A stretch of 16,643 nt of DNA, from contig NW_025955645.1 in the NCBI RefSeq assembly GCF_022376445.1, positions 1 through 16,643 of the forward strand. The letters run 5' to 3'. Under the pieces are notes generated by a model. It worked only from the letters and a program-made list of their open reading frames with translations. It was not told the origin of the DNA and ran no database searches. This document shows, piece by piece, positions 8,278-16,643 of the stretch. Position numbers and translations under genes: made by a program. Source of the stretch: Fomitopsis serialis (lineage: Eukaryota; Basidiomycota; Agaricomycetes; Polyporales; Fomitopsidaceae). Numbering within the stretch: position 1 is the first letter of the stretch; every line of letters starts with the position of its first letter.

Positions 8278-9200
8278 CTACGGAGATTCGCCATGAACTC
8301 TCAGTCGATACAAGCAAGTGAAATCGACTGAACCCCAATTCGACAGGACTTGAAACACCACCTGATCAACCTTGACGCCTTGCATGCCGGCGTCAACGGG
8401 GAACGTTTGGATATGTTGCGGCTTGAAAACGTCATACTCCAGCTGAGCAATAGCCACGATACGAAAGCCCTCAGGCACCGGAACGTTGATCGATTGAATT
8501 TTCGGCGGCTCAGTGGTGACTGCGGAAGACATAGGTATCAAGGCCCAGACGACGATTGACCGTGGTGCCGTGTCGCCTTCGCGCGCAGGCGTGAGCGAGG
8601 ACGGTGCATGGTCGACAGTAACATTCTTGATCAGGACGGGTTCCGCAAGTTGTATCCCGATAAACCCGGACGAACCAGCCATAGGCCAACAATGTCCGGG
8701 CTGAGTGCCGCGCTTTAAGGCGGTGGAGGCAGAGTGCGGGGTCTTTGCAGGGCGGGAAAACAGTCTGACGAACAGCCCTCGTTCGTCTGGCATTTCATAC
8801 GTTTTAGATGTCATCCCTTCGATGGTCCTCGCACCGGCGGAGTAGCTAGCGTAATCACGGTAACCGAGGTCATCGTGGGCAGAGCGAAGCAGTCGGGCAT
8901 CCATTTCCATCGCGACGCGCTCAAGGGTGATCGGCTCTGGGCTCTTGGGGTCGAACGCGGGCGCTCTCGTGCAGAGCGTACGAGGCAGGAGTGCACGCGT
9001 GCTCTCCGGAAGCTGCGCCCCGCCTCGGCACAGCGCTTGCATAAGGAAAGCACCGAGAATAACGGATGCAGCGTTCATAAAGAGGGTGACGACACATTGC
9101 CTGGCGACGGAAGCAGTGAGCCATGCGGCCGCGACTATGAAGTTGACAAGCAGTTGTAGACCGACGATGAAGGGCGCAGTGGAAACCGACGCGGGAACGA
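8278..9200 (-). CDS. SUN-domain protein, transmembrane and SUN-domain exon
   Basis: SUN proteins sit in the inner nuclear membrane and bind KASH partners in the perinuclear space, forming the LINC bridge between nucleus and cytoskeleton. The exon is read from about 9200 down to a TAG at 8278-8280. It starts with a long hydrophobic segment (about 9180-9034: FIVGLQLLVNFIVAAAWLTA, then SVILGAFLMQAL). The luminal part shows SUN hallmarks in order: GYRDYASYSAGARTIEGMTS, QPGHCWPMAGSSGFIGIQL, NVTVDHAPSSLTP with APRSIVVWAL, IQTFPVDAG and the closing LSNWGSVDFTCLYRLRVHG. The frame is open without interruption. The domain looks complete and its C-terminal position is normal for the family. The linker between membrane and SUN domain is short, with little obvious coiled coil. 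It converges on the transposase gene. Confidence 0.88.
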
Positions 9201-10043
9201 CTTGTTGCGTAGCGGTGCACTGCCATCTCCGTGAATGTACGCGACGTCTGCCGCTCGAGCTCGTTCAGCGCGGGCGGGACCGATCCAGAGGAATCCTGAA
9301 GCACAGTGTCCCGGTCGAATGCTTGAGGACAAGGCAGGCAGAGCCTCGACCGCTCGCCACTCGAGCCCCGCTGATATCTCCGGACCCTGAGCGATGACTG
9401 TCGGGCTGGCGATCCGGTTCGGCAGAATATCCGCCGTAACGCCGTGGGGACGTGATCTGCAGCGGGCCTGTGAGTGCTACCGGCGGCTCGTCGTCGCGCA
9501 CAAGCATGGGATCCTCATCCGTGATGTCTGGCTGCTCAGGATAGGACCCCGCCAACCTTCACCGCCGCCAGCGGAACTTGTAGGGCGTACTGAATGAGTG
9601 AAAGATAGTCATGCGTAAACGAGAAAACTCACAGTTATCTGGTAGGGTATGCCGCAACGTCGCTGGATCTTTCCGCAGGACATCGAAGACGCTCTTTGCC
9701 GCGCGTAGGCGGATTATTCGCTATGTTTGTGTCTTCTCACGTCTAACAACCTGATGCTCGTCGGCAACCCATCGCATTAGTGCGCCGCTGCGTTTACAAT
9801 GTAGACACAGTGCACTTACCGACTTCTCACTCTTGCTAGTGCCCAACGAACCAGGCTGCGTCAGATCGCCATAAGAAGGCACGCTTGCGGAACCGGTCGC
9901 GGTGATTCTGGTTCATGTCCATAGCCCAGCAAGGATGTAGAGTGATTGTCGAACTGCGGAACGTCGAATCCATCGTGGTTATATATGTCTAGAGCAACAA
10001 ACGACACAGTCTTCAGCGCGGAACGTCCGCGATATGGATACAA
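9201..10043 (-). pseudogene. Upstream exons of the SUN-domain gene, with disruptions
   Basis: On the minus strand, coding-like pieces follow one another 5' to 3'. First 10043-9900 (FVALDIYNHDGFDVPQFDNH), then after a frame change 9900-9820 (GSASVPSYGDLTQPGSLG). Next comes an intron 9819-9751 (GTAAGT donor, CTAAT branch, CATCAG acceptor) and exon 9750-9633 (RLRAAKSVFDVLRKDPATLR). Then intron 9632-9590 (GTGAGT..TTCAG) and exon 9589-9331, which needs one frame change near 9550 and holds an acidic, Ser/Pro-rich stretch (PDITDEDPMLVRDDEPP). Finally 9295-9241 (PALNELERQTS), bounded by putative introns 9330-9296 and 9240-9201. Exon 9750-9633 carries an in-frame TAG at 9723-9721. The low-complexity character suits the nucleoplasmic N-terminus of a SUN protein. 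Membership in the same gene is inference, and the 35- and 40-nt introns are marginal. Confidence 0.5.
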
Positions 10044-10342
10044 TACTTAGCTGCCGCGTGGTCCATCGAACTGGAGCGGTATTGTTCGCCAGATGTATAC
10101 GGTAGCGATGGAAGGCAGCCTGAAACCGGCGCGACCTTTCAACGTGGATCGCGATGACAACGCTGCTGCGATTCGGTTTCGGTGGCGAATGGAAACAGCA
10201 TCGCGCCGTCAGTTCGCGCCCACATTTGGTTGGCCGTTTCACAAAGCGGGAGGGAGATCCAACGGACGACCGGTACCGTCCGAGTCGCCCAGACGGATGT
10301 TCATCTGTGCTCACGATGAACGTGCTGTTTGGCGGTGTATAG
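10044..10342. promoter_or_regulatory. Divergent intergenic region between two gene starts
   Basis: This lies between the 5' end of the minus-strand SUN-related exons and the plus-strand coding unit at 10343, so it probably holds both promoters. No clear TATA box is visible. Open frames exist on both strands (one on the minus strand spans 9979-10395) and contain protein-like fragments such as STDEHPSGRLGRYR, so an additional upstream minus-strand exon cannot be excluded. Confidence 0.3.
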
Positions 10343-10754
10343 ATGGGCGCTAGCGGACGGAAGGCGACGGTTGGCCGGACCGTTTGTGCGTTCAACGTTC
10401 AACGCTCAACCAGCGACGTTGACTCTGCATCGACCCGTACGCACTCCTTCATTGGCTACGATCCTTGGATTCTGACATGCTATTCAGAAGGGCTCCGCTG
10501 CATCCAACAGCCGGAGAATCTCGAAAAACGTTGGAGTGCAGGATTTCAGGTGAGTTATACCACTAGTGAGCGCGTTGCGACGTGTCTGAGCGCGCGTCTG
10601 TTCTTCTCCGTGTACACAGGGGAGCATTGTGCGGAGGCAGCTGTCGCTCGTGCATGTGCCGGTGGGCGACGTCGGCAGCCAGCCCCGGATCTATCGGTCG
10701 TGGACAAAGCCCCGGATCACCACGAAGTGTCGGGGGGGGCGATGTAGATGCTGA
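10343..10754 (+). CDS. Small spliced coding unit, unknown family
   Basis: The ATG exon 10343-10549 (69 codons) ends QPENLEKRWSAGFQ at a consensus GTGAGT donor. The intron 10550-10619 is 70 nt with a TACACAG acceptor. The next exon continues in phase 0 as GSIVRRQLSLVHVPVGDVGS and SQPRIYRSWTKPRITTK. It then enters an eight-G tract (10732-10739) and stops at 10752. In a neighbouring frame after the G tract the sequence stays open and protein-like (DVDADTEDKVASVRPSLIND) to a TAA near 10837, so the tract may hide a frameshift in a longer gene. I do not recognise the family. It is co-directional with the kinase remnant downstream and could be its 5' part, but nothing shows that. Confidence 0.45.
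10389..10409 (+). repeat. Three tandem 7-mers
   Basis: CGTTCAA, CGTTCAA and CGCTCAA lie head to tail within the first exon of the small spliced unit. It is a minor slippage repeat. Confidence 0.8.
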
Positions 10755-11946
10755 TACCGAGGACAAAGTTGCCTCTGTACGGCCATCCCTGATCAACGAC
10801 GGAAATGGCCGCATACGTCTCTCGCACTTGCGACTGTAATCCCCGCACCCACTCTCGCACCCGAGCTCCTTACGGATCCGCCGGCGTCAGCAGAGCGCGG
10901 CCAGTAGCAGTGATCCTTGTCTAGACTCACGCCCGCGCAGCTACTGAGTCGTCGGATACGCTCCTCGGGTCGCCGATGAACACGCAGAACAGACTCTCGC
11001 GCTGCGTGAGCTCGACCCGCAGCGTTTCCGTCCATGACCACCCGGCAAGAAGCTATCGCGATCCTCATCCTCATCGGAAACGCTGCACGTAGGCTGTACG
11101 GTTGAGTCTGCGTATCATTCTCGGCGTATGGCAGTCACCTGCAACTTACCCGTCAACTTGCAAGAGCATACCTCAACCTCTATACCTCTACCCCGTTCTC
11201 ATCACTCTCCCATCATCTGTTGCGCCGACTCGGGCGCCTTCAACGTGACCCCGCGTCCGTCTAGCGGCTTCGGCAGGCTGTTCAATGCGAAGTGCTTCCT
11301 CCGGCTACCTCACCAGGATTGTCTTCGCTCCCTGCAGTTCCTCCGCGCACCGGTGAAGATGAAGAAACCACAGTGCCGTGTACCCAGGCAAGTCCGGCTC
11401 TTATCCCCGCATTGAAAGACGGGGAATCGGCAGAGCCCGGCGGAAGGCACCACGTCTGCCGCCTGCTGTCCTCGCCTCTCCGGCAGCAGTCATGCGGCTG
11501 ATCGAGGACAGGGGGCTGACATCGTGGGGCGTACGCAGAACACGGTGAAGTACTCGGTGAATATCCGCCACGAGTGGAGGAGAACCTCGCCCGGATCCTT
11601 TCGCGAGCTGCAGATGGAGGACGCTGCGGAGGAGGACGTGAACGAGGACGGCGCGCAACCCGCGAGGGATAGCGTGTACGAGCAGCAGGGCGGACACGCG
11701 CGAACCACATTGGCAATACTTCCGGGTACGCCTTCGGACGGAGCCCACTCGTATCACGCCTATATCGCGGACCCCGTTCGCTGGCGATCATGCGGGTCGA
11801 GGTGTCAATCCTACTCAGGCTTCTACTCGTCTCTGCTCTCCTGTCGCGCCTATTCCTGCGTGACCTCCAAGCAATGTGTTGTGCTTGATCTCCTCCAGCA
11901 TTAGCAACCCGTATAGCGCTATCTGCAACGAAGTGCTGCTCACTAG
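10755..11946 (+). other. Degenerate, possibly coding plus-strand sequence
   Basis: No continuous gene is visible. Short protein-like pieces occur on the plus strand in changing frames: TTRQEAIAILILIGNAARR near 11035-11095, PRTGEDEETTVPCTQASP near 11345-11400, MEDAAEEDVNEDGAQ near 11612-11660, and a Ser/Pro/Thr-rich run near 11735-11890. The last type of low-complexity stretch is common in the region before the kinase domain of fungal Rim15-like proteins, so this may be the decayed upstream part of the kinase gene. A long minus-strand frame (11282-11983) is Arg/Ser-rich and antisense to these pieces, and I treat it as a shadow. Confidence 0.3.
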
Positions 11947-12792
11947 TTGACGCCGCCCAATGGATCTCAGCGACGTCCATCAAAGCGTGGTTTGGCTACG
12001 GTCCTCTCTAGCGATCGTGAGTCCCGCTTGTTCATCACCTCTGGCGGTTGCGGACGCGACGAACGCCGACATTTCAGCTGCAGCGCGACCCAGTCTCACC
12101 CCGACAAATTCGGTGTCAGACACCCCGTGATACATGATCGCCCGGCTTTCCTTCCGCCGCGTCATATTCCAGGGTGACGCCCGCGTCAGTCATGGACTTC
12201 GAGATCATGAAGCCCATCAGCGAAGGCGCTTTCGACTTTTGTCTTCCTCGTGGCACATAACCCTGCTAGCGGCTACTTCGCGACCAAGACGGACGATTGT
12301 GAAGGACCAGGTCGTGAACGTCAAGGCGGGGCGTATGACCTCATGGAGCAGGACCAGTCGTCGTTTGTCGTCAAGCGCTGCTTGGCCTTTCAGGGCAAGG
12401 AGAACCTCTGTCTCGTTATGGTGCAGTCAACAGCGGCAACGGCGCCGCGCTACCCGGTCGCTCGGATTTCTACTCAAAGAACGGGCATGCAACTACGTCG
12501 CGAGGCAGTTCTTGACGTGGAACGTTTATACCGGCTTGGTACTGTACATCGGTACGTAGCGTCTGTGTCTGCCATTGTTCAATGACTAACTCTTCTTGCT
12601 GCCACAGTGACGTCAAATCTGTTATATTGGTCCATCGACGAGTGCGGTCACCTTAAGCTCACTGACCTCGGGGATACTCAGCTTCTCTTCGGGCTGCGCG
12701 CGTGGCGAAGACATAACCCTGGAACACGCGCGCCCTCAACGACTCTGCATGCATCGGGTTCACTGGAGTTTACGCCCGGCCTACGTACTTAA
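11947..12792 (+). pseudogene. AGC protein kinase pseudogene, Rim15/Cek1-like
   Basis: The N-lobe and catalytic loop of an AGC-type Ser/Thr kinase can be followed across changing frames. In order: low-complexity lead (ADATNADISAAARPSLTPT, near 12050); MDFEIMKPISEGAF at 12192, the glycine-loop region; VFLVAHNPASGYFATK with the presumed ATP-binding Lys; VKDQVVNVKAGRM; SSFVVKRCLAFQGKENLCLV; RSLGFLLKERACNYVA; VLDVERLYRLGTVHR; and an intron 12552-12607 (GTACGT, CTAAC, CCACAG) whose splice gives HRDVKS. Another frame then gives SIDECGHLKLTDLG. The order and wording match the Rim15/Cek1 nutrient-response kinases best. The gene is broken: at least six frame changes, HRDLKPDN reduced to HRDVKS followed by a frame change, and DFG changed to DLG. 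The C-lobe (APE and beyond) is not found. Confidence 0.82.
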
Positions 12793-13584
12793 GGTTCGGA
12801 CGATAATCCTCGGCCAGGACGGTCACCTCAATCGTGGTCTTCGAACGCCGTCAATGTAGTCTAGCGGCTCTGATCACACGGCAGTCAAACGGCGAGCAAT
12901 AGTCGCACACGGACAGTCCCCCACAGTTCCCCGCGACTGAAATGATCACCGACCTCCGCTTCTCGCAGTATCCCACCTGGAAAGCAGAAGACGGCGGGCA
13001 CGTCAGGCTCTCTCGCCGTTTGAGATCATAGCATGTGTCGTGGCGGTGGAGTCGCTCTGTTAGGGTTCGTTTTTTTTCTCCTGTCAGAGTCGTCATAGGA
13101 CTGATTTTGGGCTCTTGATCTATTAGCTACGAAGTTCGATACACGGGATCTGTGGACATGCAATGCTTATTGGCCCGGGATCGCTGGTAGAGCAGTGTTG
13201 CAATCGTTCACTAAGCCTGAGAGGCCTACGCTCTCGCCTCCGACCGTGCCGTGCCTACTTGTCGACGTGGCCATACATCGCCCTTCAATGACAGCATCGA
13301 TCCCTTCGACTCAAGAGCCATCATCACGAATAAGCAAACGAGTTTATGCGTACGCTGAACATCAACTCCATGGTGTTCTCGCCACGACTGGCGAATCTTC
13401 GGTAACGTCGTAACGATGTTACCATTGCGACGGACTGACTCAGCAAGCCTTCGCCTACCAACCTTCCGAGGCGAGCGCAGATATGCGCGTCCAGGTGATC
13501 AGTATGCTGACGGTCAAGTTACCCTCAATGACGCTGCACCGTCAATGAGACTGGGCCGTACGAAGGCACGAGGCCTGCCGTGGT
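12793..13584. other. No recognisable gene
   Basis: The expected kinase C-lobe does not appear in any frame. A plus-strand frame at 13195-13413 is Pro/Ser/Thr-rich (TKPERPTLSPPTVP) and a piece near 13430-13540 reads LTQQAFAYQPSEASADMRVQ. Either could be decayed coding sequence, but neither has motifs. A run of T at about 13067-13078 is unremarkable. Confidence 0.35.
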
Positions 13585-13974
13585 ATGTCGACTCGGTTCT
13601 TAGGCGCTGTTGAAGATGCTCCGTCACAGGTTGTCAGAGCCAACGGCGAGCCGGACGCGAACCACATCCGTCCAGACGGTGGTGATTTGGATACGCGTCA
13701 AGTACAACTTCAACACCGCCGTGCTTGTGGACAGACTCGGCGACGGGCTTGCGACGCGGACACGACGTGTCCAACGGTCGACGGATGCAGCAAAGGGCGC
13801 GAATCGTTCTCTGGTGAGTGATCGAATCCGCATCTCGGCACGGCGGCGTGCGGCAAGCAACGGGTAGACCGACTCACTGTGTACACAGTCTCGGGCAGTG
13901 TCCGAATCGTCGCCGTCCAAGGGCGTGCGAATGACGGCAAGTCCGGTGGCTACCGAAACATTCAGGGCGACGAG
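13585..13974 (+). CDS. Possible spliced coding remnant, unknown
   Basis: A consensus intron lies at 13814-13888 (GTGAGT donor, ACTCACTGTGTACACAG acceptor), and the following segment ends at another GTGAGC donor (13975). Flanking sequence is open in more than one frame. One joins as RESFSVSGSVRIVAVQGRAN, another as a Val/Ile/Arg-rich segment (VVIWIRVKYNFNTAVLVDRL) joined to a Ser/Thr-rich one. I cannot choose between them or name a family. An equally long minus-strand frame (13624-13986) covers the same bases. Confidence 0.25.
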
Positions 13975-13980
13975 GTGAGC

Positions 13981-14290
13981 ATGCATGTGTCGTCTTTACG
14001 GATAGCGGCGCTGACAGTCCCTCTAAGGTCCACGACAACTGCGGCGCGTACAGTGAACGAGAGGCGCGGCAAGCGGCAGGGATGGCGAGCGGCGAGAGCA
14101 GCCGGGAGGGTAAACGAGCAGGAGGGCTACTGAGCCCACTACCGTGATGTATACTTCAGTAGGATTATAATTGGGGCAAGCTCGAGCAAGTTTCAGCAGA
14201 TTACAGACGTGCCCCCGGGCCACTGTGCACGTGATCTTTACGAACTGAGGCTCTCCTCCGAGTCCATTATTCCGTGCCTAACGTTCATTG
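13981..14290. other. Intergenic sequence upstream of the 14394 gene
   Basis: There is no gene signal beyond an Arg/Gly-rich plus-strand continuation to a stop at 14131. It probably contains upstream promoter sequence for the next gene. Confidence 0.4.
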
Positions 14291-14318
14291 GTCTGTCGTG
14301 ACAATGCAAGGCCTTGCA

Positions 14319-14324
14319 TATATA
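14319..14324 (+). promoter_or_regulatory. TATA box of the 14394 gene
   Basis: TATATA lies 75 bases upstream of the ATG at 14394. It is followed by a pyrimidine-rich tract (TTCACTTCCTTTCATCCCC, about 14350-14368) and ACTCGCCCACTGAACTAAT before the start codon, as in many fungal core promoters. Confidence 0.6.
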
Positions 14325-14393
14325 CCACTCCGTAGCGCATCTTCCGTGCGTTCACTTCCTTTCATCCCCACTTTACTCGCCCACTGAACTAAT

Positions 14394-15251
14394 ATGGCTC
14401 CGCAAGTCGTCCTTCTTGGTCCTGAAACCACCGGGCACGAGTTCGATTTGAGTTCGGAGAGAGTCGTCCTGCACACTAAGATGGTGGACGCGTCGGATTT
14501 ATCTGAAGATGGCTGTCATCTCGAGGTCATCGGTTCCATCGTAAGTGGTTCGCGAACTCTGATGCATTGGCAAATCTCACGAGCACACAGCGCCGGACTA
14601 TGGTGGAGGGCAGCCGAACGTATCTCATCATATGGACCGAAATCACTGAAGGCTTCAAGGCCCTGCCATTCGATGATCCAGGACCGGACGGTGAAGATGA
14701 AGACATAGTCCGCCGGGCACGAGAAGATGCCGAAGGGTGCCTTATTCCACTGTCTGAAGTCGTGGCACAACTCTCCGACGATCGAAGTGGCGTGGCCGAG
14801 GACAGTGTGGATGGGGACACTGAGAATGCGCGGGGTGATGTCGAGGCTAGCGGTGGCGGAGATGTCATAACCGGCAGCCCTACGATGGCGGCGCATGTTC
14901 CCATGGACGAGGAGAAGGACGATGGCGATACGCTCTGGGAGAATGTGAGCGCCAGTGCCATCAGTGAGAGCCACTCCTTTCATCCTTGTCAGCCATGTCT
15001 GACGGACGCACAGGCTACTTAGCTGCACACCCTTCTCGATTTGAGGGTGCCAGAGAGGTCCACATTGTGCGACCCGCGTACACCGTAAGTACCCTGACCA
15101 AACCTGCCTTCTTAGTAGCATCCCTCATTCAATTGCCTCGTAGTTCAGAGGTTTCTGGCCCATTCAACTCTTCGTCCGCAAGGAAGTTGGCAATGTCTTG
15201 AAAAGCTTCATCATGAGCCCTCCCCTGGCAATGTTGCCGGCGCGTGCCTGA
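14394..15251 (+). CDS. Spliced gene for an acidic protein of unknown family
   Basis: Exon 1, 14394-14540, starts with an ATG after a TATA box (MAPQVVLLGPETTGHEFDL). Intron 14541-14590 (GTAAGT..CACACAG) joins in phase 0 to exon 2 (MVEGSRTYLIIWTEITEGF), which continues with an acidic, Asp/Glu/Gly-rich region (DDPGPDGEDEDIVRRARED and on to DEEKDDGDTLWEN). Read straight through, the frame stops at 15020-15022. In another frame, 14993-15084 is clearly exon-like (GYLAAHPSRFEGAREVHIV) and ends at a GTAAGT donor. Intron 15085-15143 then leads to FRGFWPIQLFVRKEVGNVL and a TGA at 15249. Joining exons 2 and 3 needs a frame change: the good GTGAGC..TTGTCAG intron at 14945-14992 is 48 nt and does not supply it. 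So the gene is probably broken or has an unrecognised splice. No family is recognised. Confidence 0.6.
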
Positions 15252-15318
15252 ATAGGTCTGTGGACATCAAATTTCAGTTGCATCGTACACTGACCCTATT
15301 CATGCACATTGGCAGCAG

Positions 15319-15494
15319 AGCACGCTGGCAAGACTGGCTTGCCATTCGTGGAAGTGTGCGACAGCTGTGGCGTTGAGCTCACGGATGGGGCGGCACGACC
15401 GCCGTTTCGCTTGTTCTCATACCTGCGACGAGCCGGAATAGGGCGATGCGGACCGACCATAGGGCGCCGCATACAATCGGTCGCCCCTCACTAG
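15319..15494 (+). CDS. Possible further exon of the 14394 gene
   Basis: This follows a possible intron (GTCTGT donor near 15255, ACTGACC branch, TTGGCAG acceptor at about 15315). It reads GKTGLPFVEVCDSCGVELTD and continues FRLFSYLRRAGIGRCG to a stop. The CDSCG pair is suggestive of a metal-binding knuckle but is isolated. The frame upstream of the intron already contains a stop (TGA at 15249), so membership in the same gene requires another frame change. Confidence 0.3.
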
Positions 15495-16175
15495 CACTTG
15501 TCATGTTTCTCTTCGAACTAATTGCTTCTCGTCAATGTCTCTGTGTCGGCTTCTACCTTATGACCCACTCGCTTCTCCAGAACGTCTCTCCTCGCGCCAT
15601 GTGTACCTATATTAAGCCCCGCCCGTCTCTATCGAACTTCTCCACCGCTCGCTTGCTCACTGTCGTGTTCTACGTCCCTCCCGCCTCTCAACCTACGTAG
15701 CATCAAGCTCGCGCCGACTCGGACGGCGTGTCGTCCGCGCGCCCGCGCTTTCAGAGAATTAGGGTCAAACTGCGTCATCGATACTAGCACTGCAAGTCAT
15801 ACCGCAAGCAACCGTCCGTCGGTCTCATTGCGTTAACACAGGGCCCACTCTCAAGCCCTATGTCCCTCGCACGGCTCATCGACTGCCTGTACAATGAGGA
15901 TTTGTTGGGTTTGTTGTTTGGTACTTGACGCGTGATTGTTGTTCACCTATGAGCCGGAGACGTTCGCGCACCTCATACTTAAGTAAATGGACTCTTCTCG
16001 CGCCTCCTCTTCCTCCCCCCAATCAAGCCGCATAATACATCGAGTTGTTAACATACATTGCAAGTTTGTCAGGATAACTACTCTGTTCAGATTCCCGTGT
16101 CCGTCGTGACTGTGCTCATCTTCGACTCGTACTGAGTCGCCTAATGGTTATCAGCCGCATCAGCAAGTATACCGT
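15495..16175. other. Intergenic region; TATA-like site and a 22-codon ORF only
   Basis: This region is pyrimidine-rich on the plus strand, with a TATA-like TATATTAA at 15608-15615 followed by CT-rich sequence, as in a core promoter. A short ATG frame at 15860-15928 encodes a 22-residue hydrophobic peptide containing SLARLIDCLYNEDLLGLL. It could be a first exon or chance. A second CT-rich tract lies at about 15992-16024. No larger gene is visible. Confidence 0.35.
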
Positions 16176-16608
16176 TCAGTGCCGGTTGAGTGTTGTCCAT
16201 TGGGATGATGTGTTTTGGTCGTTATCATCCACTTCCGGCCCTTGGGATCCAATCATCACCAAGTTCCCGTGATGCCTGGACCCGATACCGCCTGTATTCA
16301 CGAGAAATGGTAGGATGATCCGCCTAATAGACCCGTCGGCACCAGTCTTGTTAACGAGGAAGCGTAGTTTCCATTCCATCTGTTCTTTCACATGAGCTAG
16401 ATTGTCAACCGTTTCGTGGAGAGGTCTTCCACCTGTTCATTAACTCGAACAAGTAAATCTGCTCCGCATCCGCAAAATGTGCTCCCCTGTTGACAGAGCT
16501 ACCTTGGCAATCAGTGACAACCTCACGATCTCGTCTGTATGACGCACTCTCGATGCTGCCCTCGATGTATTCCGCACATTCCTTGAAGGACTCCTTGTAG
16601 CGAGCCAT
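16176..16608 (-). pseudogene. Broken minus-strand gene remnant, helix-rich, unknown family
   Basis: From an ATG at 16608 the minus strand reads MARYKESFKECAEYIEGS and SVNRGAHFADAEQ. The protein-like reading then moves frame (DLLVRVNEQVEDLSTKRL, about 16460-16400) and moves again to NLAHVKEQMEWKLRFLVNK and on to a stop at 16176. The Glu/Lys/Leu pattern suggests amphipathic helices or a coiled coil. A GTGCCG..AATACAG segment (51 nt, about 16345-16295) could be an in-frame intron. The gene may extend beyond the right edge of the window. No family is recognised. Two frame changes in about 200 bases indicate a pseudogene or indel errors. Confidence 0.45.
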
Positions 16609-16643
16609 GTTGCTGATATTAGGACCGGGAGCGTGCTCAAGAA

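Noticed and set aside
8042..8296. Plus-strand 84-codon frame after the transposase
   Set aside because: It has no motif and ends antisense to the SUN gene. Better explained as 3' untranslated or intergenic sequence.
8734..9397. Plus-strand frames (141 and 156 codons)
   Set aside because: They are antisense to the SUN-domain and transmembrane exon, which has clear family hallmarks.
11282..11983. Minus-strand 233-codon frame
   Set aside because: Arg/Ser/Pro-rich without motifs and antisense to plus-strand pieces consistent with the decayed kinase gene.
13624..13986. Minus-strand 120-codon frame
   Set aside because: It overlaps a strong plus-strand GTGAGT..ACAG intron and has no recognisable motif. 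Not strong enough to call.
1..16643. tRNA, rRNA, CRISPR array or bacterial operon
   Set aside because: No tRNA B-box/cloverleaf, rRNA core sequence or regularly spaced repeat was seen, and the intron-rich genes indicate a eukaryote.

Overview
The window reads as nuclear DNA of a basidiomycete fungus, most likely an agaricomycete. Three things point there: many short introns (about 43-75 nt) with GTATGT/GTAAGT/GTGAGT donors and CTAAC/CTGAC-like branch points; a transposase-like protein of the fungal Tnp2 (CACTA superfamily) type common in Agaricomycetes; and SUN-domain and Rim15-like kinase sequences of fungal character. No bacterial operon structure, rRNA, tRNA or CRISPR is visible. All family calls come from reading translations by eye; no search was run.

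Layout. Bases 1-650 hold little beyond a purine tract and a 15-bp tandem duplication. Bases about 655-3010 are bounded by an inverted repeat pair (about 89 bp per arm with a 32-bp core matching at 31 of 32 positions). One side carries a cluster of CCTGCC/GGCAGG motifs, and the interior is GC-rich with a decayed minisatellite. This looks like a non-autonomous DNA transposon or a similar foldback element without a protein gene. Bases 3252-8008 (+) are a long multi-exon Tnp2-like transposase locus. Eight introns can be placed and most join in frame, but the coding sequence is interrupted by about four frame changes. Bases 8278 to about 10043 (-) are a convergent gene for a SUN-domain (nuclear-envelope LINC complex) protein. 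Its transmembrane segment and SUN domain are intact in one long exon, while its upstream exons contain a nonsense codon and frame changes.

Bases 10343-10754 (+) are a small spliced coding unit of unknown family that runs into an eight-G tract. Bases about 11950-12792 (+) are a clear pseudogene of an AGC protein kinase that most resembles the Rim15/Cek1 type. The kinase fold can be followed through at least six frame changes, and a good intron sits at the HRD motif. Bases 12793-14300 are mostly uninterpretable, with one splice-site-bounded stretch. Bases 14394-15251 (+) are a TATA-driven, spliced gene of unknown family. Bases 16176-16608 (-) are a broken, helix-rich coding remnant.

The genes do not form a pathway. 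The common theme is repeat-rich DNA with decaying genes: well-kept splice sites next to repeated single-base frame changes. Either the locus is a graveyard of recently inactivated genes, or the assembly carries indel errors. The kinase also has changed hallmark residues, which favours real decay there. The transposase and SUN loci are more ambiguous.
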